From the NCBI GenBank assembly GCA_017542695.1, contig JAFXWT010000332.1:1-21497 (forward strand): a DNA stretch of 21,497 nucleotides, read 5' to 3'. Below, piece by piece: positions 7,205 through 15,416 of this stretch. A program made the position numbers and the translations under genes. This stretch comes from Clostridia bacterium (GTDB taxonomy: Bacteria; Bacillota_A; Clostridia; Oscillospirales; CAG-272). The notes under the pieces were generated by a model, which ran no database searches, had not been told where the DNA came from, and saw only the letters and a program-made list of their open reading frames with translations. Numbering within the stretch: position 1 is the first letter of the stretch; each line of letters begins with the position of its first letter.

Positions 7205-8470
7205 TTATATCTTTTCGAGATTTTCAAACTGCTCGTCGCACACGTCTGAAAGGGTGAATATCGTGCGGCGCTCGGGCTCACGCGTCATCCACCTGCCGTT
7301 TGTAAAATCGGGAATGTCGACAGGTGCTCCTCCCATTGCGACGGACGCTTCCGAAAGGGGCGTTATAGACATCCACGCCGCCGTGTCGTAAACGTCGATC
7401 GGAGTCGGCGCTTTGTCTCGCACAGAAGTCACGAACGCGCGGAGCACGAGATAGTCCATACCTCCGTGACCCGCATGAACGCCCTCGTCACGATACGCCG
7501 CCCAGAGCGGGTGGCGGTATTTGTCGTAGTAATCGGATATCTTGCAGAATTTGTTGGGGTCCCAGCTGTTGTCCGTCGGCGTGACGCCCTCGACGCAGAT
7601 CGAAAAGCCGTTGTTTTCCGACGCGATGCCTTTCGTGCCCTCAATGAGATAGCTGCGCGAGTACGGTGTCGGGAGCGTCGTGTCGTGAGTCAGCGTTATC
7701 GTTTCGCCGCGTGAGCAGGAGATGATCGTAGTCACGACGTCGCCGCAAGCGAACGGGAAATCGGCGTTTTCCATGATCTCGCCGCCGCGGCTCTTGATGT
7801 ACTCGTTAAGTCCGCGCGCCTTTGACGCTACGGAAACGAGCTTTATCATCCTGTTTCCACGGTTGACGTCAAACGTTTTGGCTATTGGGCCGAGCGCGTG
7901 CGTCGGGTAAAGATCGCCGTTTCTGTGCTTGTAGTTGTCAAGTCGGTAGTGACGGTTGATCTTGCCGCCCGATACCTCGCCGCGCAGGTCGTGGCGATAG
8001 CCGCCTTCGGCGTGAATGAGCTCGCCGAAAAGTCCCATCTTCACCATTTTGAAAATGCTCATCTCAAATTCGTTGTAGCAGCAGTTTTCGAGCATCATGC
8101 ACGGCATTTTTGTTTCCTCCGAAACGCGCACGAGCTCAAAGCATTGCTCAACGCTCGTCGCGCCGCCGACCTCAGTCGCCGCGTACATCCCGCGCTTCAT
8201 CGCCTCGATGCAGATCGGCACGTGCGTCTGCCACGACGACGCGGTGATCGCGGCGTCCGCTTTGACGTTATCGAATACTTCGATGTAGTCGGTCGACGCG
8301 AACGGCGTGTGCCCCTGGATCTCTTCGACAATCTGCTTTCCTTTTTCCGTTCTGTCCTCGTAAACGTCGCACACGCCGACTATATCGACGTCGTCCATGC
8401 GGCAAAGCTCGCCGAGCAGGAACCGTCCGCGATTTCCGAGACCGATGAAAATAATCCGTACTTTGTCCAT
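7205..8470 (-). CDS. Gfo/Idh/MocA family oxidoreductase, GH109-like
   Basis: The 421-residue protein opens with a Rossmann motif, FIGLGNRG (GxGxxG, G10-G12-G15), for NAD(H). The AATEVGGATS segment (97-106) occupies the position of the family's EKP loop. The stretch NGDLYPTHALGP (184-195, H191) followed by a conserved NRGNR resembles GH109 proteins, which cleave alpha-N-acetylgalactosaminides by a redox mechanism with bound NAD+. It is therefore either a GH109-type glycosidase or a related sugar dehydrogenase. There is no signal peptide, so it should act on imported substrate. It begins right after the terminator-like hairpin of the lipoprotein operon with no room for a separate upstream promoter, which suggests expression by read-through. 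AAGGA precedes the start. Confidence 0.85.
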   Translation of the reverse strand: MDKVRIIFIGLGNRGRFLLGELCRMDDVDIVGVCDVYEDRTEKGKQIVEEIQGHTPFASTDYIEVFDNVKADAAITASSWQTHVPICIEAMKRGMYAATEVGGATSVEQCFELVRVSEETKMPCMMLENCCYNEFEMSIFKMVKMGLFGELIHAEGGYRHDLRGEVSGGKINRHYRLDNYKHRNGDLYPTHALGPIAKTFDVNRGNRMIKLVSVASKARGLNEYIKSRGGEIMENADFPFACGDVVTTIISCSRGETITLTHDTTLPTPYSRSYLIEGTKGIASENNGFSICVEGVTPTDNSWDPNKFCKISDYYDKYRHPLWAAYRDEGVHAGHGGMDYLVLRAFVTSVRDKAPTPIDVYDTAAWMSITPLSEASVAMGGAPVDIPDFTNGRWMTREPERRTIFTLSDVCDEQFENLEKI

Positions 8471-8486
8471 TTTATTGTCCTTCTTT

Positions 8487-8516
8487 CAAAAATGCGGTCA
8501 AAGCGGCCGCATTTTT
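8487..8516 (-). terminator. Terminator/attenuator between lipoprotein LP1 and the GH109-like gene
   Basis: AAATGCGG (8490-8497) pairs with CCGCATTT (8507-8514); on the minus strand the hairpin ends in a short U tract (8488-8492). The ribosome binding site of the next gene starts within about 10 bases, so there is no space for a promoter after it. It probably acts as a partial terminator. Confidence 0.75.
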
Positions 8517-8538
8517 TGTTTTGTTTATTGTTGTGCGA

Positions 8539-10143
8539 TCATTCGCTCGCCGTCATATCGTCGACAAGCGTGTCGATCTGACTCTGAAGAGCTTTCTGGA
8601 ACGAATTTGCCGCGCGGCTGAGCTGGTTCTTGCCCGTATGGATCATATCCGCAAGCTGTCCCATAACGTTGCCCTTGTAGTAGCAAAGGTCGTAGTTGAG
8701 CCCTTTGAGTATTATGTCGAGCATATCGACGGTGTTTTCGTCATCCGAGAATATCTGTCCGTAAAGAACGAGGAACTGCGGATACACGATCTTGTGAGAA
8801 TGGTAAACAAAGACGTTGATAAAATCCGAGATCATCTGCTTGTCGCCGCCGCAGGCATTCTTCGATACGACGTACGTCGAGCCCTTGTTGTTGACGAACG
8901 TCGTATATTTATCCTGCGTTTCGGACGAATAGAGCGGCTCGGGGATATACGAAGTTCTGATCTCGACTGTCGCTTCGTTGCCTATCCTGTCCGCAAAGCA
9001 CATCAGCTCACCCATGAACAGCGTCTTGCCCGCGAGGAACGCGGTCTGGTTCGTCGTGTATCCGCCCATATATACACCGTCCATTGCGTATAAATCAATA
9101 CATTTGTCAATGGCGTTTATCGCGTTGTTGGAGAGTATCTGTTCGGCGCTCGTCGAAATATTGTGGTTTTCATCAGAGAATACCGTTCTGATGCCCGTCG
9201 AAGTGACAAGTCCGAACGCGTTGTGCGCCGTGGTCATAAGCCCGTATACATCTTCTCCCGGAGTCCAGACCTGATCTCCGTTATCCTTGGCGACGACGGA
9301 GACCATCTCCATCATCTTGTCGACTGTCCATTCGCCTCTTCTGACTATATCGAAAATGTTCTCCGTGAAATTCTGCCCATAAAGATCGAGATTCACGTGA
9401 ACGACCCACGCGCAGCGGAACGTCGAAAGGTTGAAATCGGCGTCGAGAGTATAGAGCTTATCCTTGCCGTTCTTGTCTCTTACCGTACACTGATCGAAAA
9501 GCGTCCTGTTCCAGCCCTCGATATCCATGTTGAGATCAAGATCGTAAAGATTTATATAGTATCCGTTTTTGTTCGCCGTGAACCACAGATATTCCGCGCT
9601 GCCGAAATCAAATTCATTCGTGCCGGAATTGACGTCGTTTTCAATGAGCGACAGCGGACCGACGATGGCTTTGATCTCGCAGTTGTAGAGCTTTTTCAAT
9701 GTGGCGTTTCTGTCATAAACGGCTGTTTGAACGACCGTTCCGCCCGTGCGCGAATCAACGGCTATTTCAACGTCGGTATGTCGGTCGGTATCGTCGTCCG
9801 CCGTCGTTACAAAGTTGAACGTGCGGCCGCCGAAGTCGACGTCAAGATATCCGTCGGGTTTTGAATATCCATCGCCGGACGGGGCACTCCCGCCGCCCGA
9901 CGTTGTTTCCGTCGTAGCAGTCGTTATGTCTTTGGTCGTCGCTTCTCCTGTCGGCTCTGTCGTCGAAACGGCAGGGTCGCTTTTTGTTGTCGCCGTCGGC
10001 GTCGGCGCGGATGTTTTGTTCGTGTCAACCGTCTCCGATTTTGTCGTTGTCTCTGGCGTTTCTCCGTTTTCACATGAAACGGCGATCATTATGACGCCGA
10101 CAAACATGAGCAAAGCGATCATCAGCGCAATCATTTTTTTCAT
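8539..10143 (-). CDS. Tandem lipoprotein LP1, solute-binding-protein-like
   Basis: This 534-residue protein has a lipoprotein signal peptide ending in AVSC (C24), a Thr/Ser/Pro-rich linker (25-90) and a mature domain from DGYSKP onward. The C-terminal half has the pattern of family 1 extracellular solute-binding proteins: an AGKTLFMGE strand, then PEPLYSSETQ, then a long helical segment with CGGDKQMISDF and KIVYPQF. It should sit on the outer face of the membrane; the ligand is unknown, sugar-like by family. It is the last gene of the LP3-LP2-LP1 unit, 21 bases after LP2, with AAGGAGG upstream. It is the only copy in this unit with a short acidic ADDDTDR segment in place of the SDW...NTERE stretch of the others, so its ligand site may differ. 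Confidence 0.8.
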   Translation of the reverse strand: MKKMIALMIALLMFVGVIMIAVSCENGETPETTTKSETVDTNKTSAPTPTATTKSDPAVSTTEPTGEATTKDITTATTETTSGGGSAPSGDGYSKPDGYLDVDFGGRTFNFVTTADDDTDRHTDVEIAVDSRTGGTVVQTAVYDRNATLKKLYNCEIKAIVGPLSLIENDVNSGTNEFDFGSAEYLWFTANKNGYYINLYDLDLNMDIEGWNRTLFDQCTVRDKNGKDKLYTLDADFNLSTFRCAWVVHVNLDLYGQNFTENIFDIVRRGEWTVDKMMEMVSVVAKDNGDQVWTPGEDVYGLMTTAHNAFGLVTSTGIRTVFSDENHNISTSAEQILSNNAINAIDKCIDLYAMDGVYMGGYTTNQTAFLAGKTLFMGELMCFADRIGNEATVEIRTSYIPEPLYSSETQDKYTTFVNNKGSTYVVSKNACGGDKQMISDFINVFVYHSHKIVYPQFLVLYGQIFSDDENTVDMLDIILKGLNYDLCYYKGNVMGQLADMIHTGKNQLSRAANSFQKALQSQIDTLVDDMTASE

Positions 10144-10164
10144 ATAATGCCCTCCTTTTTTATT

Positions 10165-11760
10165 TTATTGACTGTCCGTCATTACATCAAGGAGCGTATT
10201 GATCTGTGTCTGCATCGTTTTCTGATATACGTTCGCAGCGCGGTTGAGCTGGTTCTTGCCCGTATGGATCATATCCTGCAACAGTCCCATGACGTTGCCG
10301 CGATAATAGCTGAGATCGTATTCAATGCCTTTTGTCACTATCTCGAACATTTCGGCAGAGCGCTCGTCGCTGCAATAAATGCGGCTGTAAGCCGTAATGA
10401 ACGCAGGGTAAACGATCTTGTGCGAATGATATACGAACACGTTGAAGAAATCCGATATCATTTGCTTGTCGCCGCCGCAGGCGTTTTTCGATACGACATA
10501 CGTCGTGCCTTTGTTGTTGACGTAGAACTTGTATTCATGCTGAGTTTCGGACGAATAAAGCGGCTCGGGTATGATCGTATAGTTGACATCAATGTCGGTC
10601 ATTATCTGGATCGTATTGAGCACCTCGCCCATGAAGAGCACGCGCCCCGCGTTGAATTCCTCGTGATCCTTCGTATAGCTTCCGATGAACACACCGTCAA
10701 GCGCGTACATTTCGCCCGCTTTTGAGATGGCTTCGACGGCGTTGTTTGCGAGGAACTGGTCGACGCTCGTCGTGAAATTGTGGTTCTCGTCAACGGCGAC
10801 CGTACGGATGCCCATCGACATTATAAGTCCGATCGAGTTGTGGTTCGTCGTCGCAAGACCGAAAATATCGTCGCCCATCGTCCACGTCTGGTCGCCGTTA
10901 TCCTGCGCGACGGCGGAAATCATTTCCATCATCTTGTCGACAGTCCATTCGCGGTTCTGAACGATATCGAATATGCTTTCCGAGAAATTTTGATTATAAA
11001 GATCGAGATTGCAGAAAACTATCCACGCCGTTTTATACGTGGAAAGATTGAAACTCGCGTCAAGCGTATAGAGCTTGTCGACGCCGTTTCTGTCTCTGAC
11101 CGTGCACTGATCGAAAAGCGCTTTGTTCCAGCCCTCGATGCTCATATCAAGACTGAGGTCGTAAAGGTTTAAGAAGTATCCGTTCTTGTTTCCGTTGAAC
11201 CACAGATACTGCGCGCCGCCGAAATCGTATTCGTTCGTGCCGGAGTTAACGTCGTTCTGGATAAGTCCGAGCGAGCCCTCGACTGCCTTGATGTCGCAGT
11301 TGTAGAGCTTTTTCATCACGGCGTTGCGGTCGTAGACGGCGGTGTCGACCATCGTTCCGCCCGTGCGCGATTCGACTGCGATCTCGCGCTCGGTGTTGAA
11401 GCCGCCCATTCCGTCCGACCAGTCGGACGTCGTGATGAACGTGAACGTGCGCCCGCCGAAGTCGATGTCAAGGTAGCCCTCGGGTTTGGAATATCCGTCG
11501 TCCGACGGCGTTGTGCCGCTGCCCGACGTCGTTTCAGTCGGCGAAGTGCCGCCTGTCGTCGCTTCGCTTGAAGTCAACGGTTCTGTCGGCGTATCGCCGC
11601 CCGCGGATGACGCGGGAGCGGTCGTTGTCACGTCTGTCGCAACGGGTGTCGTTTCTTTTTCCGAATTTGCGGGAGTTACCTCATTTCCGCACGATACGAC
11701 GAATGCCGCCGTGCACAAAAGCATAACTGCCGCGATCATTAGTGCGACTATTCTCCTCAT
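10165..11760 (-). CDS. Tandem lipoprotein LP2, solute-binding-protein-like
   Basis: This 531-residue paralog has lipobox VVSC (C24), a linker rich in Thr, Ser and Gly (25-87), and the conserved mature domain beginning DGYSKPEGYLDIDFGG. It shares with its neighbours the AVYDRNAVMKKLYNC helix, the NDVNSGTNEYDFG segment and CGGDKQMISDFFNVF. It lies 30 bases after LP3 and 21 bases before LP1 with no terminator on either side, so it is the middle gene of one transcript. Its first 179 bases (11582-11760) differ from LP3 at only five positions, including silent sites, much less than in the rest of the gene, which points to gene conversion or very recent exchange. GGAGG precedes the start. No dedicated permease is nearby. 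Confidence 0.8.
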   Translation of the reverse strand: MRRIVALMIAAVMLLCTAAFVVSCGNEVTPANSEKETTPVATDVTTTAPASSAGGDTPTEPLTSSEATTGGTSPTETTSGSGTTPSDDGYSKPEGYLDIDFGGRTFTFITTSDWSDGMGGFNTEREIAVESRTGGTMVDTAVYDRNAVMKKLYNCDIKAVEGSLGLIQNDVNSGTNEYDFGGAQYLWFNGNKNGYFLNLYDLSLDMSIEGWNKALFDQCTVRDRNGVDKLYTLDASFNLSTYKTAWIVFCNLDLYNQNFSESIFDIVQNREWTVDKMMEMISAVAQDNGDQTWTMGDDIFGLATTNHNSIGLIMSMGIRTVAVDENHNFTTSVDQFLANNAVEAISKAGEMYALDGVFIGSYTKDHEEFNAGRVLFMGEVLNTIQIMTDIDVNYTIIPEPLYSSETQHEYKFYVNNKGTTYVVSKNACGGDKQMISDFFNVFVYHSHKIVYPAFITAYSRIYCSDERSAEMFEIVTKGIEYDLSYYRGNVMGLLQDMIHTGKNQLNRAANVYQKTMQTQINTLLDVMTDSQ

Positions 11761-11790
11761 TTTTTCCTCCCGTGTTATATTATTTTTATT

Positions 11791-13395
11791 TTATTTGCTT
11801 TCCGTCATATTGGAAACAAGCGTGTCTATCTGACTCTGGAGCGACTTCTGATACTGATTTGCCGCGCGGCTGAGCTGGTTCTTGCCCGTGTGCATCATTT
11901 CCTGTATCAGCCCCATTACGTTGCCTTTGTAATATGAGAAATCGTAATTGATGCCTGATGTGATTATCTTCAGCATATCGACGGACTGTTCATCCTGACA
12001 GTAGATCTGACCGTATGCCGTGAGGAACGCGGGGTATACGATCTTGTGCGAATGGTAGACAAACACGTTGATGAAATCCGCCATCATTTGCTTGTCGCCG
12101 CCGCACGCGTTTTTAGATATGAGGTATGTCGTGCCCTTGTTGTTGACGTACGATCTGTATTCGTGCTGAGTTTCAGACGAATAAAGCGGCTCCGGAACGA
12201 CCGTCGTGTTCACTCCCTGAAGAATGTCAAACGGGAGCAGGTACATACACTCTCCCATAAACAGCGTCTTGCCTGCCGCGTATGATTCGTGGTTGGTGGA
12301 ATATCCGCCGATATATACTCCGTCCATGTTGCAAAGCTCGCCGCCCTTTGTCACCGCCTCAACGGCGTTGTTTGCAACGATCTGCTCCGCGCTTGTCGAG
12401 AACACGTGATTTTCATCGACGGTGACCGTGCGTATGCCCATCGACATGATAAGTCCTATCGAGTTGTGCTGTGTTGTCATAAGTCCGAACGTATCGGTCC
12501 CCGCCGTCCAAGTCTGGTCGCCGTCGTCCTGAGCTACCGCCGTTATCATTTCCATCATCTTGTCGATGGTCCACTCGCCGTTTCTGACTATATCAAAGAG
12601 ACTTTCGCTGAAATTCTGATTATAAAGATCGAGATTGCAATATATCACCCACGTCGCTCTGAACGTGGAAAGGTTGAAGTCCGCGTCGAGCGTATAGAGT
12701 TTGTCGACTCCGTTTTTGTCCCTTACCGTTACTTGATCGAACAGTGCGCGGTTCCAGCCCTCGATATCCATGTTGAGATCGAGATCATAAAGGTTGACGT
12801 AATATCCGCTCTTGTTAGTGGTGTACCAAAGATACTGCTGACCGCCGAAATCGTATTCGTTCGTGCCGGAGTTGACGTCGTTCTGTATGAGTCCCGACGC
12901 GGAGCCTTCGATCGCCTTTATTTCGCAGTTGTATAGCTTTTTCATAACTGCGTTGCGGTCGTAGACGGCAGTGTCGATCACCGTGCCGCCCGTGCGCGAC
13001 TCGACTGCGATCTCGCGCTCGGTGTTGAAGCGGTCGACGCCGTCCGCCCAGTCGGACGTTGTGACGAATGTGAACGTGCGTCCGCCGAAGTCAACGTCAA
13101 GGTAGCCTGCGGGTTTGGAATATCCGTCGCCGTCGTCGACCGTTGTTCCGCCCGACGTCGTCTCAGTCGGAGTCGTCGGCGTGCCACTTGTAGTCGCCTC
13201 GCTCGAAGTCACGGGCTCTGTCGGCGTATCGCCGCCCACGGATGACGCGGGAGCGGTCGTTGTCACGTCTGTCGCAACGGGTGTCGTTTCTTTTTCCGAA
13301 TTTGCGGGAGTTGCCTCATTTCCGCACGATACGACGAATGCCGCCGTGCAGATAAGCATAACTGCCGCGATCATTAGTGCGACTATTCTCTTCAT
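11791..13395 (-). CDS. Tandem lipoprotein LP3, solute-binding-protein-like
   Basis: This 534-residue paralog is the first gene of the three-gene unit. It has lipobox VVSC (C24), a linker (25-88) and a mature domain from DGDGYSKPAGYL. Conserved landmarks are AVESRTGGTVIDTAVYDRN, an LYDLDLNMDIEGWN segment, and a C-terminal region with PEPLYSSETQ and KIVYPAF. Its closing residues (NQLSRAAN...LQSQIDTLV) match LP1 best, whereas its signal and linker match LP2 best, so the array looks mosaic. GGAGGA precedes the start codon and a promoter lies about 40-70 bases upstream. Expected location is the outer membrane-facing surface as a lipid-anchored binding protein; the ligand is unknown. Confidence 0.8.
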   Translation of the reverse strand: MKRIVALMIAAVMLICTAAFVVSCGNEATPANSEKETTPVATDVTTTAPASSVGGDTPTEPVTSSEATTSGTPTTPTETTSGGTTVDDGDGYSKPAGYLDVDFGGRTFTFVTTSDWADGVDRFNTEREIAVESRTGGTVIDTAVYDRNAVMKKLYNCEIKAIEGSASGLIQNDVNSGTNEYDFGGQQYLWYTTNKSGYYVNLYDLDLNMDIEGWNRALFDQVTVRDKNGVDKLYTLDADFNLSTFRATWVIYCNLDLYNQNFSESLFDIVRNGEWTIDKMMEMITAVAQDDGDQTWTAGTDTFGLMTTQHNSIGLIMSMGIRTVTVDENHVFSTSAEQIVANNAVEAVTKGGELCNMDGVYIGGYSTNHESYAAGKTLFMGECMYLLPFDILQGVNTTVVPEPLYSSETQHEYRSYVNNKGTTYLISKNACGGDKQMMADFINVFVYHSHKIVYPAFLTAYGQIYCQDEQSVDMLKIITSGINYDFSYYKGNVMGLIQEMMHTGKNQLSRAANQYQKSLQSQIDTLVSNMTESK

Positions 13396-13434
13396 GTTCG
13401 TCCTCCAAATAAATAAAATGGGGTCTCTTATAAC

Positions 13435-13463
13435 ATAATACTATATTTTTTTTATTTTTTCAA
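13435..13463 (-). promoter_or_regulatory. Promoter for the LP3-LP2-LP1 unit
   Basis: On the minus strand TTGAAA (13458-13463) and TATTAT (13435-13440) are separated by 17 bases in a very AT-rich stretch. The predicted start lies about 30 bases before the LP3 start codon. Confidence 0.65.
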
Positions 13464-13580
13464 TAATAAAAAAGCATTTTCCTTTTTCATTTCGCAAAAA
13501 AGAAACGAAGCTCAAAAGAAAAACCGCGGCAATGCACTGCAAATAACTGTGATGGTAGGGTCGATTAAAGAATCACTCTC
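13464..13580. other. Intergenic spacer between LP4 terminator and LP3 promoter
   Basis: This AT-rich spacer contains no ORF with a ribosome binding site. A loose inverted repeat, GTGAT with ATCAC about 20 bases apart (roughly 13549-13576), is the only structure I notice and it is weak. I see no convincing small RNA. Confidence 0.5.
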
Positions 13581-13609
13581 AAAAAAACGGCGGTTGCCCG
13601 CCGTTTTTT
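13581..13609 (-). terminator. Terminator after LP4
   Basis: ACGGCGG (13587-13593) pairs with CCGCCGT (13598-13604) around TTGC, flanked by A and T runs that extend the pairing. On the minus strand it follows the LP4 stop by about 15 bases and separates LP4 from the LP3 unit. It would also work on the plus strand. Confidence 0.85.
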
Positions 13610-13623
13610 GAGTATTCAAATAA

Positions 13624-15255
13624 TCATTCGCTCGCCGTCATATCGTCGATAAATGTGTCGACCATGCTCTGAAGTGTCTTTACGAAAGAGTTTGCAGCAC
13701 GGTTGAGCGTGTTCTTTCCCTGATGGATGAAGTCCTGAACCTGTCCCATAGCGCTTGTGCCCTTATGATAGCTGAGGTCATACTGACGACCGTTGATTAT
13801 GTAGTCGAGCATTTCCATAGCTCTTTCATCCTGGCAGTAGATGCTGCCGTATGCCTGTCTGAACGCGGGGTAAACGATCTTGTTGGAATGATATACCCAA
13901 ACGTTGAGGAAGTCGGAGATCATATCCGTATCGCCGCCGCAAGCGTTCTTGGAAACGCCGTAGTACGATGCTTTCGTGTTGACGTAGAACTTATACTCGG
14001 GGTTCTCCTGCGCCTGATAAAGCGGCTCGGGAAGCACGGTTACGTTGAGGTTCTCGTTGTCTTTCATTCTTTCGAGAACGTCGAGAACTTCGCCCATGAA
14101 CAGCGTTCTGCCCGCCTGGATCTCTTCACGCGCAAGCGAGTAGCTTCCGACATACGTTCCTTCAAGAGCATAAAGCTCGATGGCTTTGTCGAGTGCGGAA
14201 ACCGCGTTGTTCGAGAGGATCTGATCGGTGCTTACGTTGAATGTGTGTGTTTCGGGATCGACGCCGACAAATCTGAGTCCCATTGATGTGATAATGGCAA
14301 TGGAGTTATACGTCGAGGACATAAGTCCGAACGTATCTTCTCCGCCCGTCATTACCTGGTCGCCGTTGTCTTGTGTGACCGCGGAAACCATCTCGATCAT
14401 CTTATCAACAGTCCATTCGCCGCGTTTTACGATATCGAAAATGCTCTCGGAGAAGTTTGCGTTGTACATTTCAAGACCGCAGAAGAGCACCCATGTCCCT
14501 CTGTAACCGACTATGTTGCAGTCCGCATCGAAGCAGTAAAGTTTGTCAACACCGTTTTTGTCTCTTACCGTCAGCTGATCGAAGAACGTTCTGTTCCAGC
14601 CCGGAAGATTGAAATCGGGATTGAGATTGTAAACGTTGACAAGGTATCCGCTCTTGTTGTTCGCAACACCCTGGTTCTGCCAGATGCCGATGTCGTACTC
14701 GTTCGTACCGGAGTTGACGTCGTTGGAAATAAGCGTCGTTGCGGCGCCTTCAACAGCTTTGATCTCGCAGTTGTAGAGTCTCTTCATGACCGCGTTTCTG
14801 TCGTAAACGGCAGTGTCGATGACCGTGCCGCCCGTACGGGACTCGACAGCGACCTCTCTCTCGGTGTTCCAACGGAATCCGTCTTCGGGGTCGTTGCGGT
14901 CAGACGTCGTAACAAAGTTGAACGTGCGTCCGCCGAAGTCGACGTCGAGATATCCTGCCGGTTTGGAATAACCGTCGTCGTTACCCGGATCGACCGTGCC
15001 GCCCGACGTTGTTCCCGTCGGAGTGGTCGGCGTCTCTCCGCCCGTCGTTACGGGCTCTGTCGGTGTTTCGCCGCCTGCCGTCGTAGAGGTCTGATCTCCG
15101 CCGGCTGTCGTTGCTGTGGGCTGTGTCGCCGTTGTATCGGTGCCCGGAGCTACCGTCGTTGCGTCAGGTTTGTCGCCGTTTTCGCACGACGCGATGACGA
15201 GTATCATCCCAACGAGCATCACCGCCGCAAGCATAATTGCAAGCAATCTTTTCAT
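13624..15255 (-). CDS. Tandem lipoprotein LP4, solute-binding-protein-like
   Basis: This 543-residue paralog has lipobox IASC (C24) and the longest linker among LP1-LP4 (25-93), built from repeated GGETPT/TTAGG-type units. The mature domain starts DDGYSKPAGYLDVDFGG. From about residue 330 on it is very close to LP5 (shared LDVLERMKDNENLNVTVLP and CQDERAMEMLDYI), while the first part of its linker resembles neither neighbour. It carries PLYQAQE where LP1-LP3 have PLYSSETQ, so LP4 and LP5 form one subgroup and LP1-LP3 another. It has its own promoter and terminator, so its level can differ from the others. GGAGGT precedes the start. The role is presumed ligand capture at the cell surface; the ligand is unknown. 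Confidence 0.8.
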   Translation of the reverse strand: MKRLLAIMLAAVMLVGMILVIASCENGDKPDATTVAPGTDTTATQPTATTAGGDQTSTTAGGETPTEPVTTGGETPTTPTGTTSGGTVDPGNDDGYSKPAGYLDVDFGGRTFNFVTTSDRNDPEDGFRWNTEREVAVESRTGGTVIDTAVYDRNAVMKRLYNCEIKAVEGAATTLISNDVNSGTNEYDIGIWQNQGVANNKSGYLVNVYNLNPDFNLPGWNRTFFDQLTVRDKNGVDKLYCFDADCNIVGYRGTWVLFCGLEMYNANFSESIFDIVKRGEWTVDKMIEMVSAVTQDNGDQVMTGGEDTFGLMSSTYNSIAIITSMGLRFVGVDPETHTFNVSTDQILSNNAVSALDKAIELYALEGTYVGSYSLAREEIQAGRTLFMGEVLDVLERMKDNENLNVTVLPEPLYQAQENPEYKFYVNTKASYYGVSKNACGGDTDMISDFLNVWVYHSNKIVYPAFRQAYGSIYCQDERAMEMLDYIINGRQYDLSYHKGTSAMGQVQDFIHQGKNTLNRAANSFVKTLQSMVDTFIDDMTASE

Positions 15256-15313
15256 GTGTTACCTCCAAATATTATTTTTTCATGGGATATTTACGTATAC
15301 CATTACATCTAAA

Positions 15314-15342
15314 ATAATATCACAATTTCCCCCTCTTTGCAA
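15314..15342 (-). promoter_or_regulatory. Promoter for LP4
   Basis: On the minus strand TTGCAA (15337-15342) and TATTAT (15314-15319) are separated by 17 bases. The -10 box is the same as that of the LP3 unit. The 5' untranslated region would be about 50 bases. Confidence 0.6.
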
Positions 15343-15374
15343 TAGTAAATTTATAAAAAATTCACAAAAAAAGT

Positions 15375-15404
15375 AAAAAACCGGTGGGAAACCACCGGTT
15401 TTTT
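15375..15404 (-). terminator. Terminator after LP5
   Basis: CCGGTGG (15381-15387) pairs with CCACCGG (15392-15398) around a GAAA loop, with A and T runs outside extending the stem. On the minus strand it lies shortly after the LP5 stop and ends a monocistronic transcript. Confidence 0.85.
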
Positions 15405-15416
15405 CTATAACCGATA

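Noticed and set aside
6177..7391. Long plus-strand open frame of about 404 codons
   Set aside because: It lies opposite the HAD-like and GH109-like genes, which have recognisable motifs and ribosome binding sites. The plus frame has no ribosome binding site at its start and reads as a composition mirror of the real genes.
14371..15312. Plus-strand open frame opposite LP4, and similar ones opposite gpmI and the other lipoproteins
   Set aside because: These are antisense shadows of GC-rich coding sequence. They carry Arg/Val-rich low-complexity stretches and lack ribosome binding sites and family motifs.
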